Counted from the stretch's first letter, positions 8,785 through 18,455 are shown. The stretch is 64,000 bases of DNA from Avibacterium volantium_A (GCF_049366555.1 NZ_JBMMGT010000002.1:1-64000); one strand, 5' to 3'. Numbers and translations are program-made. Notes: generated from the sequence alone by a model not told the origin.

Positions 8785-10295
8785 TAATTAATCCAAGGTA
8801 ATTCCACAAAAATACTTGTGCCACTTTGTTGCTGTTTTGTCCATTTTAGAGAATGAATATCAAATTTCCCGCCTAACATTGCAACACGTTCTTTCATTCC
8901 TTTTATGCCTAAACCAGTATGATTGATTTTAGATAGATCAAAACCAATGCCATTATCCTGAATATGTAATGTGATTTTTTCATCAATATTCAAATAAATA
9001 TTAACTTCTGTTGCACCAGAATATTTCTTTATATTATTTAATGCCTCTTGGCATAAGCGATATAAGGTGATTTCCAGTAAATGGGAAACTGCCCTATTTT
9101 TAGGGTTGTTACAATGTAAATAAATTTGTGTGTTTTGGCTGGAAAAATCTAATTCAATAAACAGATTTTGTAGGGCTTCTTGCAAATTAAGATCGTCTAA
9201 AATACGCGGACGGATTTTATTAATTAAGCCTTTAATACTATCGTAAATATTTAGGGATAATTGCTCAATAATTTGTGAGAGTTTTTCATATTCTGGGGTT
9301 TTTCCAATCCGTTTTAAAATGCTCGCTTGCGTTCTAATTGCGGTGATGTTTTGTCCAATTTCATCGTGTAATTCTCTTGAAATTTCTTTTCTAATTTCTT
9401 CTTCACGATAAATTAATTGTTGGGTTAAATATTGGTTTTTTGCTAATTCTTGGCTTAAATGCTGATTTAAATCTCGTTGATGCTGAATGCCTAAACCAAG
9501 GAAAATTCCTGTAATGGTTTGTGCAGAGAGCGTAAGTAATAAATCTGTTAATTCTAAATTAGAAAAATGATGTGTTGTGCTAATCAGTGCTAAACTATTT
9601 AATAAGATCCCGAGTAACGCCCCTTGCCAGCCATAACGAAAAGCCAGCAAGATAATCGGAATGGATAAGAAAAACAGCGAAAAACGATTAAAAGATTCAG
9701 GCAAATCTGTCTGAATATAAATGTTTAAGATAAAGAGTAAAAGATAAATGATGATAGGCTTAGATCTTAAGCTAATTGGTTTTCTAATCAGGCTAGAAGT
9801 TAGCGGCAGCCATTTTATTTCAAACAGGAAATAATAAATTAAATAACAAATTGGAATAATTAGCACCGCACTTGAGAAACTAACTAAAAAGGTAAAATAA
9901 AAACTTTCAGCGCCAATAAAGTAGAGTGCATTAATTAGGCTGAGTAATGTAATTAATAGGCCTTGTAGCAATAAACAGCGTAATTGACTGCCAAAATAGT
10001 ATTTTTTAAAGATAAGCAATAGTGGAATATTTAGTAATCCAAGAAAAATGATAGAAAATGTATTGTTTTCAGGAAATGCGATATAGAGTAATAGTAAAAT
10101 GCTATACTCAGCAAGATAAATGGAAAACCAATATTTTATTTTTGTATGAATGAGAATGCCAATGAGTAGCGCAAAAGGAAAAAATAAAAAAGAAAGTAGC
10201 GGATCTTCTAATAAATAATTAGAAATAATCCATAAACAAAAATAGGCTGGCGCAACAAAAAACCAGCTATAAATAAAAAAGAAAATCGCGTTCAT
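8784..10295 (-). CDS. uhpB: membrane sensor histidine kinase UhpB
   Basis: Sensor kinase of the hexose-phosphate system. About eight hydrophobic segments (residues 1-270, MASE1-like) precede a cytoplasmic HisKA_3 domain with the phospho-accepting His in SRELHDEIGQN. A HATPase domain ends the protein, with an N box (NNIKKYSG), a G box (DNGIGFDL) and GLGIKGMKERV. I place the start at ATG 10295, one base after the uhpA stop (TAA-A-ATG layout) with a GGA ribosome site, giving 503 residues. The alternative TTG at 10331 would overlap uhpA by 35 bases. A USS is at 9865-9873. Confidence 0.9.
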   Translation of the reverse strand: MNAIFFFIYSWFFVAPAYFCLWIISNYLLEDPLLSFLFFPFALLIGILIHTKIKYWFSIYLAEYSILLLLYIAFPENNTFSIIFLGLLNIPLLLIFKKYYFGSQLRCLLLQGLLITLLSLINALYFIGAESFYFTFLVSFSSAVLIIPICYLIYYFLFEIKWLPLTSSLIRKPISLRSKPIIIYLLLFILNIYIQTDLPESFNRFSLFFLSIPIILLAFRYGWQGALLGILLNSLALISTTHHFSNLELTDLLLTLSAQTITGIFLGLGIQHQRDLNQHLSQELAKNQYLTQQLIYREEEIRKEISRELHDEIGQNITAIRTQASILKRIGKTPEYEKLSQIIEQLSLNIYDSIKGLINKIRPRILDDLNLQEALQNLFIELDFSSQNTQIYLHCNNPKNRAVSHLLEITLYRLCQEALNNIKKYSGATEVNIYLNIDEKITLHIQDNGIGFDLSKINHTGLGIKGMKERVAMLGGKFDIHSLKWTKQQQSGTSIFVELPWIN

Positions 10296-10296
10296 T

Positions 10297-10899
10297 TTAT
10301 CCGTTACTATGGAATAAATTTGCCAATTCAACGTTATTCTTCACATTTAACTTGCTCATTGCATTGGCGCGGTGAACGTGAACGGTTTTAATGCTCAATG
10401 ATAATTCTGCCGCAATTTCTTTCACCGTTAGCCCTTTAGAAAGTAATTCACAGACTTCCTGTTCACGTTTTGTGAGTTGAGAGAGGGTATTTTTAATCGG
10501 CGTATTAACGAGTTTTAAGGTGAGTTCTGGCATAAGATAAACACCACCAGCATAAACCGTTCTAACCGCTTGAATTAATTCATCAGGGCTACAACGTTTG
10601 CTTAGGTAGCCTTTGGCGCCCAATTCAAGGGCTTTTTTCACCATAAATTCAGAATCGTTTACGCTTAACATTATGCAATGAATGCTTTGCGGAATATCGG
10701 GTAATAATTCCAAACCGCCTTCATCGGGCATAGAAATATCCATAATGCAAACATCAGGTTTTAGGCGCGGTAAATTTTGACGAGTTTCTTTGGCCGAACC
10801 AAATTCGCCTACGATACACATATCTGGCTCTAAAGACAGCAGTTGGGAGAAGCCCGAACGCACCACAAGATGATCATCAACTAACACGATATTAATCAT
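10297..10899 (-). CDS. uhpA: response regulator UhpA (LuxR/NarL family)
   Basis: Transcription activator of uhpT. The receiver domain has the acidic pair in VLVDDHLVVRSGF, the phosphorylated Asp in DVCIMDISMPDEGG and a Lys in the LSKRCSPDEL stretch. The LuxR-type helix-turn-helix is LTKREQEVCELLSKGLTVKE onward. The start at ATG 10899 (MINIVLVDDH) has a good AGGA 8 bases upstream and matches the E. coli protein; a longer frame from 10914 adds five residues. Length is 200 residues. It heads the uhpABC unit. Confidence 0.92.
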   Translation of the reverse strand: MINIVLVDDHLVVRSGFSQLLSLEPDMCIVGEFGSAKETRQNLPRLKPDVCIMDISMPDEGGLELLPDIPQSIHCIMLSVNDSEFMVKKALELGAKGYLSKRCSPDELIQAVRTVYAGGVYLMPELTLKLVNTPIKNTLSQLTKREQEVCELLSKGLTVKEIAAELSLSIKTVHVHRANAMSKLNVKNNVELANLFHSNG

Positions 10900-10950
10900 T
10901 TTTATCCTAGCCATAAGGCGTTAAGCAAAGTGGGAGAGCATTGTACTCCA

Positions 10951-10987
10951 ATAAAAAAATTATGCAGTGAAAATCTCACTGCATAAT
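10951..10987 (-). terminator. rho-independent terminator of uhpT
   Basis: A 12-bp perfect stem (10959-10970 with 10976-10987), five-base loop, then TTTTTT on the minus strand. It lies between uhpT and uhpA, so uhpA needs its own promoter in the 50 bases downstream or partial readthrough. Confidence 0.88.
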
Positions 10988-11040
10988 TGTAAAGAACATT
11001 AAAAAATTAAGTGCGGTGCAAAATTATTGCGTTTTTGCAA

Positions 11041-12417
11041 TTATTGTGCTTTTTTTAGGCGGCGAATTTTCTTCTCTTCCGCAATCGCCACGAAAGCAAG
11101 CAACACCATACACACAATCGCAGAAGTATTTAATGCAGCAAATGTCCCCGCCCAACCTGTTAAGCCGAAAATTGGTGTACCATCTGCAATCATTCCTAAG
11201 CCTAATTTTGCAAAGCTATCACCGATTAAGTAAGCGAATGTGCCTTTCACACCGTCAGCAACGGCAATGGCTTTTTTCGGTACGAAACCAACTGCCGCAA
11301 CACCGATTAATAATTGTGGCCCGAATACCAAGAAACCTAGCACGAATAATGAAATTAAATACATATATTCGTTGGTCGCAAATTGATAAAACTCAAGGGT
11401 GAATACGATTAAAACCAACGCAACGCAAGCGGTTAAACCACGTCTTCCGTTGGCTAAATCGGATAAGAATCCCCATAAGAATGTGCCAACTAATGCGCCC
11501 ACTTCAAATAGGGCAAAGCCAGAAATTGCGGCATCTTTTGAGAAGCCAAGTTCTTGGTAAGCATAAACTGGCGACCACTGATCGATCCCAATTCGTACGA
11601 TATAAAGGAAAATATTGGCAAAGCAAAGTAACCAAATCACTTTATTTTTCAAAATATAACGCACGAAAATTTGCCATTTTGTAAGCTGATTTTCTTCTGC
11701 ATCACGATCTTCTTCGCTGATTTCTTCACCAAATAATTCTTCCGCTGTGCCAAGCCCATAAGCTTCTGGGGAATCTGAACCATAGCGTAAGCCCACAAAG
11801 CCCACAATTAACGCAATGATAGAAGGGAAGATGAACATTCCGATAACGTGTCCGTCAAATAGCACGTTAGCACCGAATAACGCTACGCCCGCTGCCGCTG
11901 CACCGCCCACGTTGTGGGATAAATTCCAGAAGCCAAGGAATGAACCGCGTTTTTTGCGTGGTGTCCATTTGGTGATGGTGGAATAGCTTGATGAACCGCC
12001 TGTACTTTGGAAGAAACCACTTAACGAATAGAATGCGATCATCAAGAATAGTGCCACGCTGCCACCGCCCATACTTGCACTAAAACCAAGCATACAAAGG
12101 GCAGAAAGGATCAGCATAAACGGCACGAATTGTTTGGTATTTTTCCCATCGGCATAGTAGGAAACAAGGGTTTTCCCAATTCCGTAAGCCACAGAAAAGC
12201 CAAGCCCAATCATTCCCAGCTGGGTTTTGGTTAGCCCATAGGTTTCGATCATATCATTTTGCGCAACGTTAAAATTCTTACGAATTAAATACATCGCCAT
12301 ATAACCGATAAACACCACTAAATAAGATTGCATAAAGGGCTTAAACCACATTTTGCGTCTTTCTTCCACAGGAAGATTTAGCACAGGTTTACGTACCTGT
12401 TGTAAAAATTTGAACAT
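11041..12417 (-). CDS. uhpT: hexose-phosphate:phosphate antiporter UhpT
   Basis: Imports glucose-6-phosphate and related sugar phosphates across the inner membrane in exchange for phosphate. The 458-residue protein has 12 membrane segments. It is very close to E. coli UhpT as I remember it, including RRKMWFKPFMQSYLVVFIGY at the N terminus, FFQSTGGSSSYSTITKW and DGVKGTFAYLIGDSFAKLG. The conserved Asp and Lys of segment 11 (in VADGVKGTF), which set UhpT specificity, are present. Here it precedes uhpABC on the same strand, whereas in E. coli it follows them. A CRP site lies about 125 bases upstream. Confidence 0.96.
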   Translation of the reverse strand: MFKFLQQVRKPVLNLPVEERRKMWFKPFMQSYLVVFIGYMAMYLIRKNFNVAQNDMIETYGLTKTQLGMIGLGFSVAYGIGKTLVSYYADGKNTKQFVPFMLILSALCMLGFSASMGGGSVALFLMIAFYSLSGFFQSTGGSSSYSTITKWTPRKKRGSFLGFWNLSHNVGGAAAAGVALFGANVLFDGHVIGMFIFPSIIALIVGFVGLRYGSDSPEAYGLGTAEELFGEEISEEDRDAEENQLTKWQIFVRYILKNKVIWLLCFANIFLYIVRIGIDQWSPVYAYQELGFSKDAAISGFALFEVGALVGTFLWGFLSDLANGRRGLTACVALVLIVFTLEFYQFATNEYMYLISLFVLGFLVFGPQLLIGVAAVGFVPKKAIAVADGVKGTFAYLIGDSFAKLGLGMIADGTPIFGLTGWAGTFAALNTSAIVCMVLLAFVAIAEEKKIRRLKKAQ

Positions 12418-12540
12418 AATTTCCTCAATAAAAAAATGAAAGTGCGGTCAAATTTTACGGCGATTTTGTTTTGCTGACTTGAGAGGAGTCTTTAGATGAT
12501 GTAGGAAAATTTCTTAGTTTTGTGGCGTTTTGCTATTTTT

Positions 12541-12556
12541 TGTGAGCGAGATCACA
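12541..12556. promoter_or_regulatory. CRP binding site upstream of uhpT
   Basis: TGTGAGCGAGATCACA is a perfect TGTGA-N6-TCACA operator flanked by T and A/T-rich bases. It lies 124-139 bases before the uhpT start codon and suggests catabolite (cAMP-CRP) activation of sugar-phosphate uptake. Confidence 0.85.
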
Positions 12557-12600
12557 TTTTCTAAAAATAACGAAAAATCTGACCGCACTTTACATTGAGA

Positions 12601-12633
12601 GGGAAGCAGAAAATAGGCTGTTCGCACAGCCTA
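12601..12633 (-). terminator. probable terminator of the phnA-like gene
   Basis: Stem TAGGCTGT (12614-12621) pairs with ACAGCCTA (12626-12633) around TCGC. On the minus strand it is followed by TTTTC. It lies 15-35 bases past the stop codon of the PhnA-family gene. Confidence 0.7.
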
Positions 12634-12648
12634 CAATGTTTTAGGGAT

Positions 12649-12978
12649 TTAGGCTTTCTTTAAAAACTCTGATTTTAATGAAAAATTTTGCCCATCAATT
12701 TTGCAATCCACATCGTGATCGCCATCAACTAAGCGAATGTTTTTTGCTTTTGTGCCTTTTTTCAACACAATAGATGAACCTTTCACTTTTAAATCTTTAA
12801 TCAAAATCACACTATCGCCGTCTTGTAGTGGATTGCCGTTACTGTCTTTTACCACTTTTTCTTCTGTGTCATTTTCTTCCTCGCCAGACCACTCATAAGC
12901 ACAGTCAGGGCAAACAAAATTTAAACCATCGTGATACACATATTCGCCTTGGCATTTTGGGCAGATTGTTTGTTCCAT
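12649..12978 (-). CDS. PhnA/YjdM-family zinc-ribbon protein
   Basis: Cytoplasmic protein of 109 residues. The N-terminal zinc ribbon has two CxxC pairs (CPKC near residue 6 and CPDC near residue 23). An acidic linker (EEENDTEE) leads to the C-terminal PhnA domain with the pattern DSNGNPLQDGDSVILIKDLK. This family is often labelled alkylphosphonate utilisation protein PhnA, but it is not part of the C-P lyase and its role is unclear. It is monocistronic, divergent from ytfJ. Confidence 0.85.
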   Translation of the reverse strand: MEQTICPKCQGEYVYHDGLNFVCPDCAYEWSGEEENDTEEKVVKDSNGNPLQDGDSVILIKDLKVKGSSIVLKKGTKAKNIRLVDGDHDVDCKIDGQNFSLKSEFLKKA

Positions 12979-13148
12979 TTTTTCCTCTTATATAAATTTC
13001 AATATAAACAATCAGTTATGTTTTTTTCTGATTGAATAACTGGGATGAGAGCGAAGTATAACAAACAAATCTCTTTCGCTGTAATGATTTTTAAGATGTC
13101 AGAAAGGGGAATTTTCGCTAAACTAAGGGCTTTTTAGTGAGGAACAAA

Positions 13149-13712
13149 ATGAAAAAAACAGTTTTATTACTTGGGCTTAGCGCATTATTAAGCAGCGCTC
13201 ATAGTCAGGCACACAATCTGCAACTGAATGCAACGCTCCCTGCGGTAAGCGTAGCGGATAAAGGCGAGCTTGTGGTGAAAAATCAAGAGGTGAGTGCAAA
13301 ACCTTGGCAATCTGCCCAGCTTAAAGGTAAGGTTCGAGTGTTGCAGCATATTGCAGGGCGAAGCGCAGTAAAAGAAAAAAATTTAGCTTTAATGGACGCA
13401 ATTAAAGCGCAACATTTTAATGGCACGCAATATCAAACCACAAATATTATCAACGCAGATGATGCAATTTTTGGTACGGGCGCTTTTGTGCGGAGCAGCG
13501 CCGAAAAAGCGAAAAAAGAAAATGCCCATAGCCAAATTGTGCTGGATAATCAAAGTGCGGTGAAAAATGCGTGGAAATTAAAAGAGAAAGAAAGTTTGAT
13601 CGTGGTGTTGGATAAAAATGGCAAAGTGAAGTTTGTTCACGAGGGGAAACTTTCTTCTGCACAGATTGATGAAGTATTGAGTTTAGTCAACAGTCTGTTG
13701 AAAAATCAGTAA
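13149..13712 (+). CDS. ytfJ: YtfJ-family periplasmic protein
   Basis: Secreted protein of 187 residues with signal peptide MKKTVLLLGLSALLSSAHS followed by QAHNLQLN. The body resembles a thioredoxin fold in the YtfJ family but has no cysteines, so redox chemistry is unlikely. The ATG at 13149 has AGGA six bases upstream and is preferred to a GTG at 13137. The function of the family is unknown. A perfect palindromic terminator follows. A USS is at 13553-13561. Confidence 0.82.
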   Translation: MKKTVLLLGLSALLSSAHSQAHNLQLNATLPAVSVADKGELVVKNQEVSAKPWQSAQLKGKVRVLQHIAGRSAVKEKNLALMDAIKAQHFNGTQYQTTNIINADDAIFGTGAFVRSSAEKAKKENAHSQIVLDNQSAVKNAWKLKEKESLIVVLDKNGKVKFVHEGKLSSAQIDEVLSLVNSLLKNQ

Positions 13713-13722
13713 TCATTTTGAA

Positions 13723-13748
13723 AAAATAGCCGATTAATCGGCTATTTT
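13723..13748. terminator. bidirectional terminator between ytfJ and malQ
   Basis: AAAATAGCCGATT followed by its exact reverse complement gives a 26-bp perfect palindrome with A/T ends, so it carries a T-run on either strand. It sits 10 bases after the ytfJ stop and 7 bases past the malQ stop on the opposite strand. Confidence 0.88.
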
Positions 13749-13755
13749 CATAGAG

Positions 13756-15828
13756 TTAATGCGGTTTTCGGCAAGTATTTATTTTCTGTAAAAGTTGCTG
13801 AACTTCAGGATCATTAAAAATTTCTGTAACATTCTGGCTTAAGCGTCTTCGCCAGTTAGGATATTGGGTGCTTGTTCCCGGAATATTTACGGGATCAGAC
13901 ATATTTATCCAATCTTCAGGTTGAAGCCCTAGCAAAGCACTTTCCACCTGCCCCACATAGGTTTGTAGTTGATGATTAAATTTTTTACTAATTGGGGAGG
14001 ATAAATCTTTTGGCTGATCAGGATCAACTCCCGCCTCTGTTAGACGAGCTAAAATTTTGGCTTTAGCTTCCTGACGTTGTTGTTGCAATATCGCCAAAAT
14101 TTTTTCATTTGGATAAATGCCATAACGCTGTCCAAGTTCAAAATCATAGCCTCGCCAATAACCATCAATAGTTGGCAGATCGTGCGTACTTAAGGTTGTC
14201 ATTGCCTGATAAGGATAATCGGCTAAATCTCGACTTTTTCCTTGTTCGTCAAACTCAAAATAAAACACTTTATAAGATAAAATCCCCGCGTTTTTGAGTT
14301 TACTCACGATGGCTTTCGGAACTGTACCCAGATCTTCCCCGATAATAAGTGCTTTGTGTCGATGGCTTTCTAAGGCAAGAATGGCGATCAGATCATCAAC
14401 AGGATAACGAATATATGCTCCATCTTGTGCTTGTCCATTCTTAGGAATCCACCACAGTCGTAGCAGTGACATAATATGATCGATACGCAGTGCACCACAA
14501 TGATTCAAATTTGATTGTACGAGATCAATAAAGGGTTGATAGGCTCGCTGCTGCAAAATATGTGGATTGAGCGGCGATAAGCCCCAGTTTTGCCCTTGTG
14601 GCGCTAAAATATCAGGAGGTGCGCCAATGCTGGCTTTTAAGCAATAAAGTTGCTTATCACACCAAGTTTCTGCGCCTTGATCGGAAACGCCAACAGCGAG
14701 ATCGCGATAAAGCCCGATAGGCATTTTTAAGGTTTTGCAGAGTTCATCGCATTCTTTGAGCTGAGTTTCCGCAATAAATTGTAACCACGCATAAAAACGA
14801 ATGTCTGCTTGGTGGGTTTGCTGGAAGTGTGCGACCGTTTCGCTATGATAATCCTGATATTGCGTAGCCCAATAATTCCAACCCCATTGTTCAGGGAATT
14901 GCTCACTGAGATGTTGATGAAGTGCATCAAAAGTGGCTTGAATAATGAGGCTTTCCCCTTTTTGTTGGAGGAATTGCTCAAAATCAGCTTGGCGATCAGA
15001 ATTTGCCTGTTGTTGGAAAAAAGAGAAAGCAAGTCGTAGCCCTTCGAGTTTTAATGCCATGACTTCTCTGTACTGAATATGGCTTGCTGTGCGTAATTTT
15101 TCTAAAGTTTGTTGAATTTGTGGCTGCTGAAACCATTGCTGTGCTGGCTGGCTTTGCTGAAATTCAGGCAATGTATTGAGATCAATATAAAGAATATTGA
15201 GCCATCTTCTTGATGATGGGCTATAAGGGCTAGCACTTTCAGGGTTAGCAGGAAAAAGAGCGTGAATGGGGTTTAGCCCAACAAAATCCGCGCCAGTTGC
15301 GGCAATTTCACGCAAAAATTGTTTAAGATCGCCAAAATCACCAACGCCCCAATTATGCTCAGATTTCAAGCTATATAATTGAATAAATGATCCCCATAGC
15401 TTTTTACTTTGTTCCATTTCTGGTGGTTGATAACAACGTTTTGGGGCAATAATAATACGGCAAGAATAGGTTTTTGTTCCTATTGCTAAGGTTAAATCGT
15501 GATAGCCCAACGGCAAATTTTGAGGAAAATAAATGGTATTGCGTTTTACTTTCCCAGTGATTTCCCCTTGTTGATTTTCAAGTTGAAGACACCAATTTCC
15601 TTGCAAATTTTTCTTTAAATCGGTGCGATGGAGTTTTAAAAAGTGCGGTGCTTTTTCGTAAAGAATTTTTACGGGTGGTAAAATTGCCGAATAAGAATGG
15701 GTATTACCTGAAAATGCGTTGAATAATTGATGTTGCGTTTGGAGGCTAGCTGTTTTTTTTATCCCTTGTTCGTCGTAGAAATAAGGCATTATGCCAGCTT
15801 GTTGAAACCGCTTTGTTAATCTTTTCAT
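13756..15828 (-). CDS. malQ: 4-alpha-glucanotransferase (amylomaltase)
   Basis: Disproportionates maltose and maltodextrins in the cytoplasm, releasing glucose and building longer dextrins for MalP. The GH77 core has the nucleophile Asp in LRIDHIMSLLR, the acid/base Glu in IGEDLGTVP and the third acid in STHDLPTIDGYW. I start it at ATG 15828 (MKRLTKRFQQAG), with AGGAAG nine bases upstream; an upstream TTG at 15879 adds 17 unlikely residues. Length is 690, as in E. coli. It follows malP with a 55-base gap. A USS is at 15641-15649. Confidence 0.95.
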   Translation of the reverse strand: MKRLTKRFQQAGIMPYFYDEQGIKKTASLQTQHQLFNAFSGNTHSYSAILPPVKILYEKAPHFLKLHRTDLKKNLQGNWCLQLENQQGEITGKVKRNTIYFPQNLPLGYHDLTLAIGTKTYSCRIIIAPKRCYQPPEMEQSKKLWGSFIQLYSLKSEHNWGVGDFGDLKQFLREIAATGADFVGLNPIHALFPANPESASPYSPSSRRWLNILYIDLNTLPEFQQSQPAQQWFQQPQIQQTLEKLRTASHIQYREVMALKLEGLRLAFSFFQQQANSDRQADFEQFLQQKGESLIIQATFDALHQHLSEQFPEQWGWNYWATQYQDYHSETVAHFQQTHQADIRFYAWLQFIAETQLKECDELCKTLKMPIGLYRDLAVGVSDQGAETWCDKQLYCLKASIGAPPDILAPQGQNWGLSPLNPHILQQRAYQPFIDLVQSNLNHCGALRIDHIMSLLRLWWIPKNGQAQDGAYIRYPVDDLIAILALESHRHKALIIGEDLGTVPKAIVSKLKNAGILSYKVFYFEFDEQGKSRDLADYPYQAMTTLSTHDLPTIDGYWRGYDFELGQRYGIYPNEKILAILQQQRQEAKAKILARLTEAGVDPDQPKDLSSPISKKFNHQLQTYVGQVESALLGLQPEDWINMSDPVNIPGTSTQYPNWRRRLSQNVTEIFNDPEVQQLLQKINTCRKPH

Positions 15829-15883
15829 GATACTGCTTCCTGTTTTATCGTGCTGCCACGCATAAAAATGCGTGGCCAATCCA

Positions 15884-18280
15884 TTACTTTTTTAACCAAA
15901 TGCGTGATTGATAGTCACGGATAGAACGATCTGAGCTGAATTTTCCAAGTCGTGCTGTGTTTAAAATGGCACTGCGTAGCCATGCGTCACGATCTAAATA
16001 AGCCTGACCAATACGCTCTTGAGCTTGTCGATAGCTCTCAAAATCAGCAAAAACAAGGAAAGGATCGTGCTCGAGTAGACTGTCTAACATCAGATTAAAG
16101 GTTGTTTTATCCCCCTTGCTGGCTTTGCCTTTGGCTAAAAAATCCACCGCATTTTTTAAGACAGGATCATTGCGATAGTAAGTTTTCGGCGAATAGCCTT
16201 CTGCTAATAGTGTTTGAATACTTTCAACAGTATGTCCAAAGAGGAAAATGTGTTCTTGTCCTACCATTTCAGCAATTTCAACATTTGCCCCATCAAGAGT
16301 CCCTAAGGTTAATGCGCCATTTAATGCGAGCTTCATATTTCCTGTCCCTGAGGCTTCTTTCCCTGCCATTGATATTTGTTCGGAAATATCCGCCGCTGGG
16401 ATAATTTTTTCTGCTAGCGATACACGATAATCAGGTAAAAACGCCACTTGTAGCTTATCTTTCATCTGTTTATCGTTATTGATGATCTCTGCGACATTGT
16501 TAATGGCGTGAATAATATTTTTCGCCAAATAATAGCCCGGTGCCGCTTTGCCTGAAAAAACAAAGAGCCTTGGTGTGTAATCTTTATTCGGATTATCTTT
16601 TAACCATTGATAGGTGGCGATAATATTTAATAAATTCAAATGCTGGCGTTTGTATTCGTGGAAACGCTTAATTTGCACATCAAAAATCGCATCTGGATTG
16701 ACTGATAAGCTAAGCGTTTGCTCAATTTCTCTGGCAAGAGCCGCTTTGTTTTGCTGTTTTATATGCCAATAAGCCTCGCGGAAGTTGACATCATCAACCA
16801 CATTTTCCACTTGGTGAAGTAACTCAAGATCTTTTTTCCAATCGCCTTTGACGGTTTGATCGAGCAACTGGCTTAATGCAGGGTTGGCTTGTTGGATCCA
16901 ACGTCTTGGGGTAATACCATTGGTAACATTGCAGAATTTTGTTGGGAAAAGTTGGTGATATTCTGGGAAAAGCTGACTAACCAACAAATCAGAATGAATT
17001 TGAGCAACACCATTCACCGCAAAACAACTCACTACGCAAAGATTTGCCATTCTCACTCGGTAATCAAACAAAATCGCCAGTTTTTCCCATACTTTGGCAT
17101 CATCGCCAAATTGTGCTTTCACTTGTTGATGGAAAAGGTGATTAATTTTTTCCACAATTTTAAAGTGACGTGGCAATAATTGTTTGAATAGGCGTTGATC
17201 CCATTGTTCTAGTGCTTCTGGCAACAAGGTGTGATTGGTGTAAGCGAAACTTTGTTGGCAAATAGACCACGCTTGTTGCCAAGTGAGTTGATACTCATCA
17301 AGTAAAATCCGCATTAATTCAGGGATAGCGAGGGTTGGGTGTGTGTCATTAAGCTGAATGACTTGACGTTTCGGAAATTCTTCTAGCGAGAAGCCTTGTG
17401 CTAAATGGCGAGAAAGAATATCAGCCACAGAACAAGCACAATGGAAATATTGCTGCATTAAACGTAACTGTTGTCCTGCACGATGATTATCGTTCGGGTA
17501 TAGCACCTGTGTAAGTGCGGTGCTTTTTATTAAGGTTTTTTCCGCTGCGACAAATTTGCCCTCATTAAACTGGTTTAAATCAAAAGATTGAGGACTATCA
17601 GCTTGCCAAAGTCGTAAAGGTTGGATAACCTCATTTTGATACCCAACAATAGGCAGATCAAAGGCCTTGCCTTCAATGGTTAATTTAGGTTTCCATTCAT
17701 ATCTATCTTCCCCAAGGGAAATAATTTTGCCGCCAAAATGTACTTGTTTGGTTTTGCTTGGGTTGTAGCGATGCCAAGGATATTGATTTCTTCCCCATTC
17801 ATCGCCACTTTCTATTTGTTTTCCATCTTGGAAAGCCTGTTTAAACAAGCCATATTGATAATGTAGCCCATAGCCCGTTGCGGCTTGGCCCAGTGTCGCC
17901 ATTGAATCTAAAAAGCAGGCGGCTAAGCGTCCAAGTCCGCCATTGCCTAAAGCAGGATCACGTTCTTGCTCGAGGACATCAACCAGTTCAACTTGATATT
18001 GGGCTAAATAGGCTTTGATGTCCTCATAATAGCCCAAATTCATCAGGTTATTTCCCGTGAGGCGACCAATAAGAAATTCCATAGAAAGATAATTGATATG
18101 GCGCGTTTCCTCAATTTTTCCTTGTGGTTTTTGCGAGGACATCTCGAGAACGGAACGGGCGATAACCTGATACCATTGCTCAGGGGTAAATTGTTTCGGT
18201 GAGTTAAGTTCAAAAAAGCGGCAGTATTTTTGTACATTATTATCAAATAACGCCATTTCATTTGTATGAGAGATAGACAT
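15884..18280 (-). CDS. malP: maltodextrin phosphorylase
   Basis: Phosphorolysis of maltodextrins to glucose-1-phosphate. At 798 residues it fits MalP/GlgP. The pyridoxal-phosphate lysine sits in ASGTGNMKLALNGALTLGT and the glycine-rich GNGGLGRLAACFLDS is near residue 115. Its pairing with malQ and divergence from malT point to MalP rather than glycogen phosphorylase. An AGGAG precedes the ATG. MalT-box-like sequence lies upstream (minus strand, 18360-18347). A USS is at 17513-17521. Confidence 0.94.
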   Translation of the reverse strand: MSISHTNEMALFDNNVQKYCRFFELNSPKQFTPEQWYQVIARSVLEMSSQKPQGKIEETRHINYLSMEFLIGRLTGNNLMNLGYYEDIKAYLAQYQVELVDVLEQERDPALGNGGLGRLAACFLDSMATLGQAATGYGLHYQYGLFKQAFQDGKQIESGDEWGRNQYPWHRYNPSKTKQVHFGGKIISLGEDRYEWKPKLTIEGKAFDLPIVGYQNEVIQPLRLWQADSPQSFDLNQFNEGKFVAAEKTLIKSTALTQVLYPNDNHRAGQQLRLMQQYFHCACSVADILSRHLAQGFSLEEFPKRQVIQLNDTHPTLAIPELMRILLDEYQLTWQQAWSICQQSFAYTNHTLLPEALEQWDQRLFKQLLPRHFKIVEKINHLFHQQVKAQFGDDAKVWEKLAILFDYRVRMANLCVVSCFAVNGVAQIHSDLLVSQLFPEYHQLFPTKFCNVTNGITPRRWIQQANPALSQLLDQTVKGDWKKDLELLHQVENVVDDVNFREAYWHIKQQNKAALAREIEQTLSLSVNPDAIFDVQIKRFHEYKRQHLNLLNIIATYQWLKDNPNKDYTPRLFVFSGKAAPGYYLAKNIIHAINNVAEIINNDKQMKDKLQVAFLPDYRVSLAEKIIPAADISEQISMAGKEASGTGNMKLALNGALTLGTLDGANVEIAEMVGQEHIFLFGHTVESIQTLLAEGYSPKTYYRNDPVLKNAVDFLAKGKASKGDKTTFNLMLDSLLEHDPFLVFADFESYRQAQERIGQAYLDRDAWLRSAILNTARLGKFSSDRSIRDYQSRIWLKK

Positions 18281-18346
18281 AAAAACTCCTTTTGAGGCAT
18301 AAATTAAACATTCTTCTTGTTTTATTATGCTCGGCAGGAGAAAAAA

Positions 18347-18414
18347 TAAATCCTCCTTGTTATAATCTTGTCAGTATGACGAGTAGGAAGTAATTTCTTA
18401 TTTGGGGGAGGAGA
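18347..18414. promoter_or_regulatory. MalT-box-like sites and malT promoter between malP and malT
   Basis: The known MalT box is GGGGA(T/G)GAGG with core GGA(T/G)GA. On minus, AAGGAGGATT (core 18356-18351) points toward malP and is followed by an AT-rich CATAATAA. On plus, GGGGAGGAGA at 18405-18414 matches nine of ten positions but lies just before malT, which MalT does not activate in E. coli. A consensus TATAAT at 18361-18366 (plus) is a candidate malT -10. No CRP site was seen here. Confidence 0.6.
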
Positions 18415-18455
18415 ACTCCAAAAGACATCTTTCATCAACAAAAGGGTTATTAACA

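Noticed and set aside
10296..10331. TTG at 10331 as uhpB start
   Set aside because: It overlaps uhpA by 35 bases; ATG 10295 sits one base after the uhpA stop with a ribosome site.
18401..18415. GGGGGAG before malT as a target of the small RNA's C-rich loop
   Set aside because: The match is 7 bases and is already explained by a MalT-box-like motif; it also lies about 40 bases before the start codon. No evidence of pairing.
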